Shown piece after piece: positions 1 to 11,169 of a DNA stretch of 41,402 bases; position 1 is the stretch's first letter, and the number at the start of each line of letters is the position of its first letter. Location: assembly GCA_018398765.1 (NCBI GenBank), contig JAHBMJ010000280.1, positions 10,001 to 51,402 on the forward strand, given 5' to 3'. The notes beneath the pieces are model-generated. The model was not told the origin of the DNA. It ran no database searches and saw nothing but the letters and a program-made list of their open reading frames with translations. Origin of the DNA: Chromera velia. Taxonomy: Eukaryota; Sar; Chromeraceae. Made by a program: the position numbers and the translations under genes.

Positions 1-3000
1 GAGGTCTTGCCGTGGCTGCTCGACTGCATGAGGGCACAGTCGGAACCCTCGGACGATAACTTGGAGGACTGCGTGGAGACTATCGGCAAGTGCCTCACAG
101 GTTGGAAAGAAGGAATGATTGTCTTTCTCTTTCTTGTCTGTTTTTCTGTCCGGCCGTCTGATTGTTGGGGAAATAGAGAAATCACGCAGTCCTTTTGCAT
201 TTGTACCTGCTAGTTTCTGCCTTTCTTTGCACGGCACTTGGTAAAGTTGTAGAGGCCTGCGTGATCTCTCTGTTCGTCCATTGTTTGGGAGGTTGTGGAG
301 GGCCTGTGTTGGGATTTTTGATTTGATTTGGTGTTCGTGTGGAGAGGCGGGGTCGAAAGACCTGACTCTGAATCCGGCCGGCACTGTCCAAAGAGGACCT
401 CTTTTGTTGGCCAAGAAGTTTTTCTCTTTTCCTTCTGGGTCTTCGCGTGAGCGCAGTGTTTGGGGATAACTCGCAGTCCATTTATTATTTTCTTGTCATC
501 CTTTACTTTACTTCCTTTTCTTGCGTGTCTGCCTGCCTGCAGCTTACGGAGGTCCTGTGGCCCGTCTTCATCTGACAGAGATCTTCACTGTGGTGTCTGA
601 TGAGATTTTTGTTCCTTCTGCCAAGAGCTTCCAGACAGGAATCTTCTCCAGATTGTGGGAGAAAACACTCGCAATTGCCATCTCCGATGTGCCTGTCGGA
701 CTCTACCCGTCTTGGTCAGTCAGGCAGGCACTCTCTCTGTCACGTTTCTGCCTTACGAAAGCCAGCCCCTCCCCTTGATTTATTTCCTTCTCCCAGATAG
801 CCAAAGAAGCGAAAGCAGAACTTTTCTCTGTCGGTCTGACTGACTCATGTTCCCCCTGCGTGACTCGAATTCTTTCTGAAATTGCAGGTTTGACTCTGTC
901 CTTGCTCCTGCTTTGGACGATTTGAGCATTCAGATAGTCAACAACAAGGACCCCTGCAGTCCCGCCTTCAAGTCCGTTAAGCACATAGTCCTCGCCTCGG
1001 TCCGTGCGGGTGTGGTTGTCGTTCCCCTCATACTCCAACGCATCGTTCTTCCTGCTGCCAAACACGCCGCAGAGCTTGAGGCCGATTCGGCGTCAAGCAG
1101 CGGGACTACGGGTGCCTCTAGTTCCCCCGACACAAAAGAAGGAGCGGGAGGTGCGGGAGGGTTCTCAACCAAAAAGGGGGAGGATGCAGAGACACTGCAC
1201 AAGAGGGAGGAAGCAACAGTTCGATTCGTTGCCGAAGTGCTGGAGGAGGCCAATGTGTCTCACCGTCTCTGTTCCCCCTCAGCGTTGCGCGTTCACACAC
1301 GGAGTTTTACCGCAGAAACAACTGACCTCTGCCTGAAGTTGCTCTCACCGATAGACAGGGGGGAAGGTCCAATGCTCCACGTCTTACAACATCGCATCAA
1401 CCTTGTGAAGTACATTCTCAAGGCACTAACCTGCCTTGCTTCACTTCCCGGGACTCCAGCACCCCAGAGCAAAACCCTGTGTAACCTGTTGATTCGTCTC
1501 CCCCCTTTTTCATTCAACCGAGTAGCCCTAGAAGCAGACAGCCCGCACTTGTCACCACTCGACCCTGCCCAGCAAGAGTTCGTAACTCTCTGGCAGCAGC
1601 ACCTTGCTCAGCATGTGCGCCTCGAAGGTCACCTTGACGGCCTCAATCCTCTCCTAGACGTTGTATATGACAGCCTCGCCTCACTGTTGCACTGCCACCC
1701 AGACTCTGACATTCCCAGAACGGTCTCCGATCTGGTGGCAACAGCCCTCCCGTTTGAGGCAGCCGAAAGGTGGAAGGCTGTCCCCATGCATATTCTTTCT
1801 GCCCTCGAGGTTGCTGCTCGACCTCTTTCCGCCCCACCGCCTTCTCTTGGTGACGCCGCAGTGTGTGGCAGACAATCCCTTGAAGCGAACCTAGGGCTGA
1901 CTTCCACTCTCGAGCAGCTGTTTGAGTCGGTAGTCCACACTGCCTTCGGGGCACCCCCCCCCGCAGACATGGGAGTGTCGGCCGATGAGACTGCCTCAGT
2001 TGAGACCAAAGCGCTCCTCTTGACTGCTGCCGGTATTCGGGGTCTCGCACGGAGTTTCGGTCTCTTCGAAGCAATCCGCAAAGCACTCACACGAAACCGT
2101 CTCGAGTCATTAGTTGCTCGAGCAAAGGAAGACCTAGCTGCATCCCCACCAACACAAGTCCAGCAGCAAGCAGGGGGGAGCGCACTTCCCCCTCGATTGC
2201 GCTCGATCGCTGCGGTTGCCAGTGTTGTGACTGACGTGCTTGTAGGGGGAGATATGGAGAGTGAGGGGAATGCGGTCGAGGTTTGGTCGGAGTTGGCGAT
2301 TTCGTTGATGGAGATTGTGCACTCCAGTGCCGAGGGGTTTGAGAAGGTGGAAGAGTGTGGTAACGCTACCGCAACAGTTGTTCAGTGGGGAGGGGGATTG
2401 TTCGTGCTTGCACCTCTCCTCGCATCCGCACAAAATCTTCCTGTGCGCAAAGAAGGAGAAGAGGAAATGGAGGTCACAAAGCTAGCAGCCGGTCTTTTTG
2501 GAATTGCACGAAAGCTTGTTCGTCTCTCCGGCCTTCGTCAGTCGTCCCCTTCCTTAGCGTCCCTCCACAGATCTGCACAATCATGCGCATCCTCTCTGTT
2601 GCGTCTGTTGCCGGACGATTTCCGTTTGGAATCTCTCCGTCAGTTCCAGGCAGAACTCGACTCAGTAGACGACGAGAGCATCCCCGCCACCTCAGCAGAC
2701 GCAGCAGAGTCTACTCGAAGTTTGATAGAGAACGTGGGGCTGGCAGCACAGGCAGTGCTGGTGAGAGACCCATTCGGGTCCGGGCCTGAGCTTCTCTCCT
2801 CCCTTCTCGAAAAGTTTGAGAAGGGAAGTCTGACCAAGAGGAGACAAATTGCAGAGATCTTTTCCGTTGTTTTCGCCCCCCCCCGTCTCGCCTCTCGAGT
2901 TGGTATCGTCGGCAGGGTGGAGGAAGAAGCCTCATCCGGTGGTGCAAGTGAGGGGAGCTCTCTGAGGAGTTCCTCTGCAGGGGGAGGGGATGGAGACGAG

Positions 3001-4231
3001 GTGCGACTTCCCCCATTTGTTGCGCAACGCGCTTGCCATATGGCGTGGGCAAAGCTGGAGTCCCAAGTGCGAAAGGGGGATGTGGAGGCGTGTGCGTGTT
3101 TGGCAGCTGTGGTGGGGGCTCTGCCCGCAAAGGTATGTGAACCTTCTTTTTCACTCCCGTCTCCCAGGTGTTTTTTTTAAGTTGATGGACGGTTGTCTGG
3201 ATGCAGGAATGGGCAGACTGTACTTCTTCTCTTTCTCGGCCCTTCAACCTTGTTCCCCCCCAATAATTCGGTCCACTCCCTCCGTGTTGCCGTGTGTCAG
3301 CCTTCCAGACTTGCAAACCTCTTTCTGTTTTGTTTTCCCTCTTGATCTGCAGATGGCCTTGTCTGAGTTTGCCGCTGTATCTGTTGACACGATGGTCGCA
3401 ACCCTGAAGGGCTGCGCGAGGGCAGTGGAGACGACTCGCTCTTCCACATCCTCCTCGCCTTCTGGGAATGAGCAGCGGAAGGAGGGACTTGACCGTCTCT
3501 CTTGCGGGTCTGCTCTGCGTGCGTTGGCTCTCTCCTGTCGCGCCTTTGAGCTTTTGAACTGTGAGCCCGGCTCTCTTGACACTCTGGTCCTCGAGAGGTT
3601 GGACAGCGACATGACCTCGTTGGTCTCCTCTCTCTGTGGACTCGCCGAGAAGGCTGCCGTCCCTGCAGTCCGCCTTCTGGCGCTCCAGACCCTCCTGGAA
3701 GTCTCCAAGAGGCCCTTCCAGAACCTGTACTCACACCAAAGAGGAGTCAGTCAGTCAGTCAGTCAGTCAGTCAACAAGCAGGCAGGCAGGCAGGATTGCG
3801 AGTATGGCCATGAGCGTATGGATGGATGGAACCTTCTGGTGCGTGTGCGGATAAAAGAAATTTTCTGTTGCTGTTCGATTAGAAATTCCGGGCTGATGGC
3901 TGAAGGTTTTGCCATTGTATCCATGCATTGCTTCTCTTACGACTGAGGAGAGATGAAGGTGGTCCATGTCGAGTTGCAGTGCAGGTAATTTTTGGTGAGT
4001 GGACTTTCTCTTCTCAAGCGAGGGGAGATGTGCAGTTATCCCGAGTGGCTTAGCATGATCCATTCCGCCTCCTCAGGCTTCCTAATTGATGGGGGTTCTT
4101 CAATGTGCTTCCTTCCTTGTGTGTTCCTGCAGGTCATGCGTTCCCTCGCTCGGTGTGTCGACGACAAGAAGCAAACAGTGCGTCGTCTTGCTGCGATCTG
4201 TCGGGGTGCATGGGGATGCCTGGAAGCGTAG
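1..4231 (+). CDS. MMS19: MMS19, C-terminal part of gene, five exons
   Basis: MMS19 is the HEAT-repeat scaffold of the cytosolic iron-sulfur assembly (CIA) targeting complex, delivering Fe-S clusters to DNA repair and replication enzymes. The proposed exons are 1-100, 543-714, 888-3132, 3353-3745 and 4133-4231. All junctions are GT-AG with matching phase (1, 2, 0, 0). The diagnostic part is the C-terminus: PAVRLLALQ, then VMRSLARCVDDKKQTVRR, then a short tail and TAG. This mirrors the conserved VIRALAKPLDDKKRLVRKEA ending of animal MMS19. VPSAKSFQ in exon 2 also resembles a conserved MMS19 block. The 5' part lies outside the window. Exon 3 is 2.2 kb, and its C runs stay in frame. The donors of introns 2 and 4 both read gtcagtcag. 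The family call is firm; the middle of the protein is poorly conserved. Confidence 0.82.
3746..3790 (+). repeat. (GTCA)n then (GCAG)n tetranucleotide repeat at a splice donor
   Basis: The last MMS19 intron begins inside a run of GTCA units, so the donor GT is itself the first repeat unit. Several downstream units are equivalent donors. Only those 12 nt apart keep the same reading phase. A short GCAG-type run follows. Confidence 0.85.
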
Positions 4232-4764
4232 TAGTTCCCTGAAGCAGTCTCTCTATCTACACATGCTTGCATTGACTGGTCCTCCGAAGTTGCATAACCC
4301 TGCTAGCCTCATCCTTTCCGGTTCGTGGCCAAGCAGATTCGCACCTGCATTTGCACATGCGTGCATCTTTTCAACTAGCTTTTCAACGATGATTTTTCTT
4401 AACTGCTTCAATGCCCTACGTGACATCAAGTTTTATTCCCTTGAGGTGAAAAACAGACTTAACAGCCCTAATTAAGTCATTAACAAATTTAAAATTCTAA
4501 AAATGTTATAGGTGACCGCCCGGCCGGCGTCTCACTGTCGAGTCACCGATGGCTGGCCCACAACAAAAAAATGTTTTCGATCATTTATAAACTAACATTT
4601 AAATCTAATTCATTTTATAATTTTTATTGGATGTTAATTTATAGTTTTAAAAAATCAATTTCTCTAGGGAATCCTGGAGGGAATCATCCGTAAAGATTTC
4701 CATGCATTCGTGTATGTGTATATATATGGTATGATATAGCATAACACTGAAGTATCAAACACAA
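4232..4764. other. AT-rich intergenic stretch
   Basis: This lies between the MMS19 stop and the end of the facing LRR gene, so the two genes converge here. It becomes strongly AT-rich after about 4440, apart from a short GC-rich island near 4516-4560. No coding signal is visible. It should hold both 3' ends and poly(A) sites; AATAAA-like strings are too common here to single one out. Confidence 0.6.
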
Positions 4765-7276
4765 CTAGCCATAAAATTTCAATGACAAAAAAATTAAATG
4801 GATGCATGTCCACATGTTTAACAGTAAATTGACGCAGCTTTTATGATCGAGTCTAGTGAGACTCGCTGGGAGGGTCGTAATCAATGACTTCCGGAAAAGC
4901 TTTCTGCAACTGCATCGCTCTTTCGCTCTCTTCCAGTCCGCGCGCGCGTTACCGGAGAGAAAGACCTTCGAGAGGAAGGGCATTCTTCTTGAGCCAAATA
5001 TGTCGGCCAGTATTTCAGGTGTACCAGTGGAGAGGATGTTATCCTGAAGATGTAGATGCCGCAAGGGGGGGGGGGCGACGATTCATCCACCCATCTCTCA
5101 ACTCACCCAAACCTGCGTCATTCAGAGCACATTCGATCAGTCTCAGCACCCTCAAGGAGGGAAGCTTGTCACCGTCTAGGGCAGACGAGAGCGCGGCGGC
5201 CTCTGACTCAAAGCTGACACGAACGAACGTCAGCTCGCGAAGGGAAGACAGCTTGCCACTGCTAAGCCCCGTGCAAAGAGAAAAGACCGCTACGTTTGAC
5301 TCCTCAATCAATCTGACCTCCAAGACCTGCAATCGGGACAGGTGCTCGGAGGCCAGACAAACGGAAAACGTGGCAACCAGTGCCGACTCAAAAGTATCGC
5401 CATACACATCTGAGAAGTGGACCCACATTTGCCGTAATGAGGCGGCGTGGGGGGAGTTGAGGTTAGTGACAAGAGTTTGGAATGATCTCAAATCTTCCTT
5501 TGTATCTACACACAGATTCATCTCACTCAGAGAGGGCACTTGGCCTGCAGCAATCAGGGAGGAAAGGGACGCAGCATTTTTTTCGTCCATCCATTTTACG
5601 AAACGCGTTTGAAGCTTTACAATTAAGGGATGGGAGACAACCCTCGCTCGCTACCACGCATAATGATTCCTTCTAAAAGTGCTCGCTCGGGTCTCTGGAT
5701 CTGTCAGACGAAGAGACACTTCCTCAAGGGTAGCCATGCAGGCTCCCGGATCTGTCAGCGCCCTTCCGAACGCTTCTGCGGTTGTCTGGTTGAAAATCCC
5801 TACCTCTGCTGAGACCTTCTGCAGATACGAAACCCGGCCGGAGCGGAGGGTCTCAGCGCAACACGTCAAAGCGGTATGGCGTTGGAGACTGCCGTGCGCT
5901 TGCAAATGCAGCTGAAGCCTCATCAAAGGAGGGGGGGATCTGCCCATACACAGACCCTCGCACAGAGCGACAAGCATTTGATTGGCAGGCCACCCCAATC
6001 TCACACGGCGCAGAGAGGGTGCTTTACCCGTGCTCAGCACCTCACCTAGCTCTGCCCCCCCCTTCCCCCCCTGACACCAGTCACAGAGATCAAGGTCCTC
6101 GAGCAAGGGCGTATTCCCCCCCCCCAACGCCTCAGCCAATTCCAAAATCCCCCCCCCAAACTCTCATCATCGTCGGGACAACACCATCGCAACTGGAGCT
6201 TTCGGAGATATGCCGCCCCCCCCCGACCCTAGAGCCCTAGCTCGACAACGAGGACACTGACGCAGATCGAAGCCGACGGGGCGATGCACTCTCATCAATC
6301 TGAAAATTGAGGATGAGGGCTTCCATTCTGGGCACCCGCCCTTCCCGCAGGGCCCTACCGAGAGTTTGCACCGCAGCATCGTAATTCTCTTGCTGACAAA
6401 ACCTGTTGTTGGGTCCTATTTCAACTCTGCTCAACAGCGGCGTTTTGCCGTCTGCCACTGCTTCAAAAAGAGATCGGGCAGCATTACCCGAAAACTCCGA
6501 ACAAGAACACAGGCTCAATACGGTGACGCCAGACAGGCGGCCGGAATGCACGGTGTTGGCAAGGGCTTGCATCCCCTCCCCCCCCCCACCCCTTTGGGAC
6601 CCAGACAGGCAAAGATCTTCAAGGAACGGAACGCCCCCCCCATCGACCGCGTTCATCAGAGCGGCAAGTTCTCCCGACTTTATTTTGGTGTTCGCAAGGT
6701 TGAGGATGCGGAGTTTCAGCAAACGTCCCGCGGCTGCTATGGCTGGAGCGGACACACGTCGATCTGACGCCCCCTCAACTCCGATCGGCTCGTCAAACAA
6801 TTTGTTTTCGCTTAGATCCAACTGCTCCAACTCTCCCAGTTGGTCTGTGGAGAGAACCATAGACAGGGGACCGTAGTCCCTGTCATTCTCTTCATCAGCT
6901 TCTTTTGTGTGGGTAAGAGAGTTATTCTTCAGAAGAAGAACCTTCAGAAAAGGGACTGCACCCGCGGTACAAAGTGCAGCAGCCAAATGCTTGAAACACC
7001 CAGCAAAAATTTCATTCTCGTTCAAATCGAGTGTTTGCAGAGAGGTCACTCTCTTCTCTTTCAAAACTTCAGCAAGGGCCTCCACGCCCTTTTCCTTCGC
7101 CCCTGTGCGAGCGAGGCCGAGGCACTGGAGGGGCGCAGAGAGACCCCTCACCAGCGCCCGCACCCCGAACGGGCCGAGCGGGTTGTCGCTCAGATCCAGG
7201 GACAGAAGGGCGGGGAGCCAACGAGCAGCGAGGGTGGAGCTGAGGGTCTCCATGGACGGGCTGCGGAATCCATTTT
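4765..7276 (-). pseudogene. Leucine-rich-repeat (RNase-inhibitor type) gene, disrupted
   Basis: Minus-strand reading frames at 7276-6237, 6210-5651, 5650-5076 and 5064-4765 together encode about 25-30 LRRs of the ribonuclease-inhibitor type (for example LLSLDLSDNPLG, LQTLDLNENEI, LRHLHLQDNILS). Such LRRs are protein-binding scaffolds. The first piece follows a good acceptor (ttgttcgttgcag, exon from 7276), so upstream exons are expected. Continuity is broken: TAG at 6239-6237 with a shift across G runs at 6216-6224 and 6149-6157; an in-frame TAG at 5653-5651 after which the same frame continues through more LRRs; and a one-base shift at the 11-base run 5065-5075. Recent pseudogenisation, homopolymer sequence errors, or very short introns could each explain part of this. 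LRR identity is firm; functionality is doubtful. Confidence 0.7.
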
Positions 7277-7304
7277 CTGCAACGAACAAATAGCATCGGA
7301 GCAC

Positions 7305-7650
7305 AGACTCAGTTGCTCCCTATTCGGGAGATGCAAGTATCGCGTGAAAGCAATGCGTGGTCAAAAAGACACGTGGGTCGGCAGCGATGGGAAAGGTTGA
7401 ATCATGCTAAGGGACCAGCTTGCACGAGGCAGAGGAATCAGACAATCACCAAGAGTTCAAATCCGAAAAGTCGAAATTGAGGAGCGACAGCAGCGAAGTA
7501 TAGGATAGCAGAGGACAGCGAAAGAAAGAAAACAAGCACACAAGCAAGCATGCAAGCAAGAAAACGAAAAAAGAAGGACGAAGGAAAAAAGGGAAGGGAG
7601 GAATAAATGAAAGACGCTCTCACACACACATGCACACACACTCAAAAACG

Positions 7651-7681
<31 letters not shown>

Positions 7682-7707
7682 TCTCTCTGTCTCACACACA
7701 CGCGCGC

Positions 7708-7738
<31 letters not shown>

Positions 7739-10194
7739 ACCAGCCAGGCAAAGAGGAAGAGAACAGCACAGCAAGACTGCGAGAACGCAAGAGAGTGAGC
7801 AAGCAAAACAGCAAGAAAGCGGGAAAGAAAGGTCCAAAAGAAGACAAAGAAGGATACTGCTTCCGACTCTTATGGAAGTTTATGAGACGAAACCCGTGAA
7901 AAGGTACAAATCGAAGTCAGACAATCAGTATCTCTTCATGCAAACAAAAGAAAGAAAGGCTCATTCATTGACCCTTCAGCTCCAGTGTCTCCAGAGACGG
8001 GGGGAGTGAGGAAAGAAGTGACGAGAACAACAGTGGGATGTCATCGAGGTCGCATTCTGCACGTATGCCAACAGGAAGACGAAGAGGTCACAGCCTGTCA
8101 GTCAGCTCATCAGCCAGTCAGAAGTAAACATGATGCATCTGTGGGACTGCAGGCGCACGGGAAGACAGCACCTTCGGGGATTCTCTCGTTCCCTCTCATC
8201 CAGTGGAATCGTTGTTTTGCCACCTTATTGGGTACAGCGGACACGTGAAGATGGACACACAACTGCGTCAGGCAGTCGCTTCTGCATACACACGTGTTGG
8301 GATTCAGTCCAGACCGCAAGAAGCACACAGCACATAGAGAATCACCGAGAGAAGACTGTGCGATAGACTGACTGGAAGCACTCAGCGTCTTCAAAGAGGC
8401 TGTACCGTCCTCTCGTCCCTCTCTACCCCCCCCTCCCGTTTTCAGACGGTGGAAGAAGTTCGTCAGGACGGGCAGAGAAGAGGCCGTGAAGACACCCGGA
8501 CCTGCACGGATGCAGGCAGAAAGACACAGAGAGGGAGAGAGGGATGGCGAATTTGAGGATCTGTCTGTATCTCTATCTCTCTGCCTGTGGAGATTCGGAA
8601 ATTGAGTCATCCTCCGAAATCAAGTTCCATTTCTTGGATGGACACCCATCGATGCCATAACGATAGCAGGACCGGCAGGAAGGTAGGCAGGCAGACAAGT
8701 AGGCTTTGCTGTCCTTCTCGTCGTGATTTCATGGCAGCTCTTCCCAGATATCCGCTAGCCAAAGCTGAGCCAGAGAAATAAAGGAAAAGCGGAGAGAGCA
8801 GAGTGGCAGATTGGGGGCGGAAGGAAGGAGGACGCATGAAGGAAAACGGGGTTGAAGACTGCACCGACCGAAACGCTCTCTCCTGTCCGTCTTTTTTTTT
8901 TTCGATATGCACTTGGCAAAGAATACCGACAGAGAAAGAAAGAACTTCTCCGCACTGTCTCCAGTCCTCTCCTCTGCTGACCACACTTGAGTGACTCCAG
9001 GGAAGAGTTCCCCACCGGAAGGGAACAGAGAGAAGAATTTTCAGCTGCCGAGCACCCAGAGAGAATTCTGCATCAACCCAACAACATGCAGGACACACCG
9101 ATCCATCAGAAGAAATCGTAGTGAGTGCATTCACTGAACGCACAGTTACAGACTGTTTCCGAGTTCTACCCCCTTTCTGAAACGAAGTTGTGAAACCACG
9201 ACGGAGCCAGAGAGCGCCTCCCTCCGACGGAAAAAGTGGGCCTGGGCCTCATTTCAAATATCCCCTTCGTGTTTCTTCCTCGCTGCATTTCTCCCTCTGG
9301 CGATCGACAAAAGAAAGGAAGTTAACAACGGAGCCCCATATATACAGGGGAAAAAAAGAGGAATGAGAAGCTACCTGAGAGATCCAGACTTCCAAGAGGC
9401 AAACCGAAGCCTCTCTGCAAACAGACACGATTAACGCAACCGTGGATAGAAAGAGAGCGCAGAAAACAATGCGGTCAACGCTCTTCAATTCTAGTCTTCA
9501 ATTCCTAGTGCCTACAGTCATCGTGAGAGGTATGTGCAGACTGTCAGTTCTTGCATGAGCTTTTCTCACTTTCACCAAAAAACCAGAAGGCAGAATACCA
9601 GCTACTGGACAGAAAAGGAAAACAAAAAGTTGGGCAGAAACAGAACGCAAACGTTCAAAGATGAGACAACAGAACAGAGAGACAAACGTTTCATCTGTCT
9701 CTTTTTCGGATCAAATGATGGACAGCAAAAAAGCGCACGATGAACAAGATACAAAGACCGCAAGACAGATTTCTATAGCAACCAAGACCACCAAAAACTT
9801 CCGTTCTGCCCGACCGTTCTCATGAACTGCAGCAGGACGAATCCCAGACCGAAGCCTTCTCTGTGCGAGACGAGGGTGGAGATCTCCTGCAGGACGCAGA
9901 TGGATTTTTTTAAAGACGGGGGAAGGGGAGGGGGGGGGGGAGAAGAGAGAGAGAAAGGAGCAAAAAGGACTAAAGTCCCAATTTCTTCATGGAAACGTCG
10001 GCAGATTCTCTAGAGACTGAAAATGAGGAGAGGGTATCTTGATGTCTTGAGCGTTGACGAAAGAAAGAGGCGGAGATTGGAAATCGCGTACGGATTACTT
10101 AAACTTTCGGGATACAGAAGATTATTTCCGTTTGAATTACTCAAGGAAGACTATGGATAAACGGGAAGAGAGGGAACTGACCAGCCCAAGACTT
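7305..10194. other. Non-coding, purine-rich and microsatellite-rich stretch
   Basis: No ORF here has a recognisable domain. Open frames such as 8110-8610 and 8607-9143 on the minus strand are low in complexity and end without conserved ends. The plus strand is rich in A and G. If the LRR gene has upstream exons, this would be intron or 5' UTR for it. A G-run is present near 9926-9940. Confidence 0.55.
7617..7738. repeat. Compound (CA)n-(CT)n-(GA)n microsatellite
   Basis: Alternating blocks of CA, CT and GA dinucleotides, with a short CG-alternating stretch near 7702-7709. The translated frames across it are repeat artefacts. Confidence 0.9.
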
Positions 10195-10269
10195 CTAAAT
10201 AAATTCACCACTTCTGGAACCACAGAAGGATCTACTTAGACGCGCAAAGCAGCAGGGACAAACGCGCAC

Positions 10270-10449
10270 CTGTGAAGTCTGAGGATAGTCACCAAAAGCA
10301 GCCGATAACAGATCATCCGCGGTCTGTACCGACTCCGTTCCTGATCTGTCAACCTTCCCGTCTCCTTCTGCAAAGAGAACACAAAGTGCCATCGTCAGCT
10401 TTGACTTCAACGTGAAGAGGGAAGGGACAAAGACGGCATTCTGCATGGT
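10270..10449 (-). CDS. Possible first exon(s) of a minus-strand gene
   Basis: An ATG at 10449 sits in a strong start context (gctgccaccATGc) and opens a frame running to a donor at 10269 (cacag|gtgcgcgt). Inside it an alternative acceptor (tgtgttctctttgcag) would make 10367-10270 an internal exon. The peptide includes LFAEGDGKVDRSGTES and DDLLSAAFGDY, and I do not recognise it. By position and strand it could be the 5' end of the LRR gene 3 kb downstream, but nothing in the sequence ties them together. Confidence 0.3.
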
Positions 10450-10519
10450 GGCAGCAGACCGGGAGAGGATCTCTCGAATTTTGTGAGTGGCTGAGACATC
10501 TGCCCTGTTCACTACGAAT

Positions 10520-11169
10520 TAAACGAAATGGATACTCAAATCGGTGGTCCTACTTAATTGATGGCCTACTTCAGTCTGACAAGGGAGCATTCGATTTCTG
10601 CAATGACCTCATACACGTGCGTAGGCAGGTTTGTATTCACGCAAGAAAGTCAGATGGCTGATCGAGATCGGAGGTGATGGTAGTGTCGGAAAAAACCCTG
10701 ATTGGGCCTGCATGGGTTCAATGGGTTGTCTGTGGGTGTGACATGGTGTGACTCGTCGGATCAAAAACCGATTCAATGGGAGGGTTAGAAGCCCAAATTG
10801 CTGCCCATGCAATGCCCCTGTTCGTCAAGCCGATCTCCCGCGCGGCCGTCTCGTCGGCCGTAGCCGGCTACGTTGGTCTCTTTCATGTCTCTTTCGATCG
10901 CGTATCATTTGCAACTCCCGATTATAAATTGCCTGTTTTGCAATATCCTACACTGGCCTTGCTTGCATTTCCGATCGACTCAATCATCCAAACAAAACGG
11001 CCAACGTGGAGTATGACAGCTCGACATCAAGAGATTAGACACTGAAGAAGTTACTTCCCTGGAGAGTCGCTTGACACATCATTGTGTATTGTTGAAAAGT
11101 CTCCTCCCAACTGGGCGTCTCTGCGTCAGAAGAGGAGTTACCGTCTCCCTTTTGTCCGAAGGGAAAATA
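10520..11169. other. Intergenic, likely promoter side of the METTL24/GT15 gene
   Basis: No coding signal apart from short open frames. An open frame at 10776-11045 has no recognisable domain. The stretch just upstream of 11170 is expected to hold the promoter and 5' UTR of the plus-strand enzyme gene; no clear TATA element or initiator was identified. Confidence 0.45.

Noticed and set aside
703-1253. Minus-strand frames opposite MMS19 exon 3
   Set aside because: Shadows of the coding frame; the plus frame has homology and consistent splice phases.
3133-3352. Continuation of the exon 3 and exon 4 reading frames across this stretch
   Set aside because: A strong gtatgt donor, a pyrimidine tract and a tctgcag acceptor show it is an intron; joining the exons keeps MMS19 in frame.
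7457-7837. Minus-strand open frame of 126 residues rich in Ser, Leu and Cys
   Set aside because: It is a translation of the CA/CT/GA microsatellite.
8110-9143. Two minus-strand frames of 166 and 178 residues
   Set aside because: Low complexity, no domain, no flanking splice logic, and overlapping open frames on both strands.
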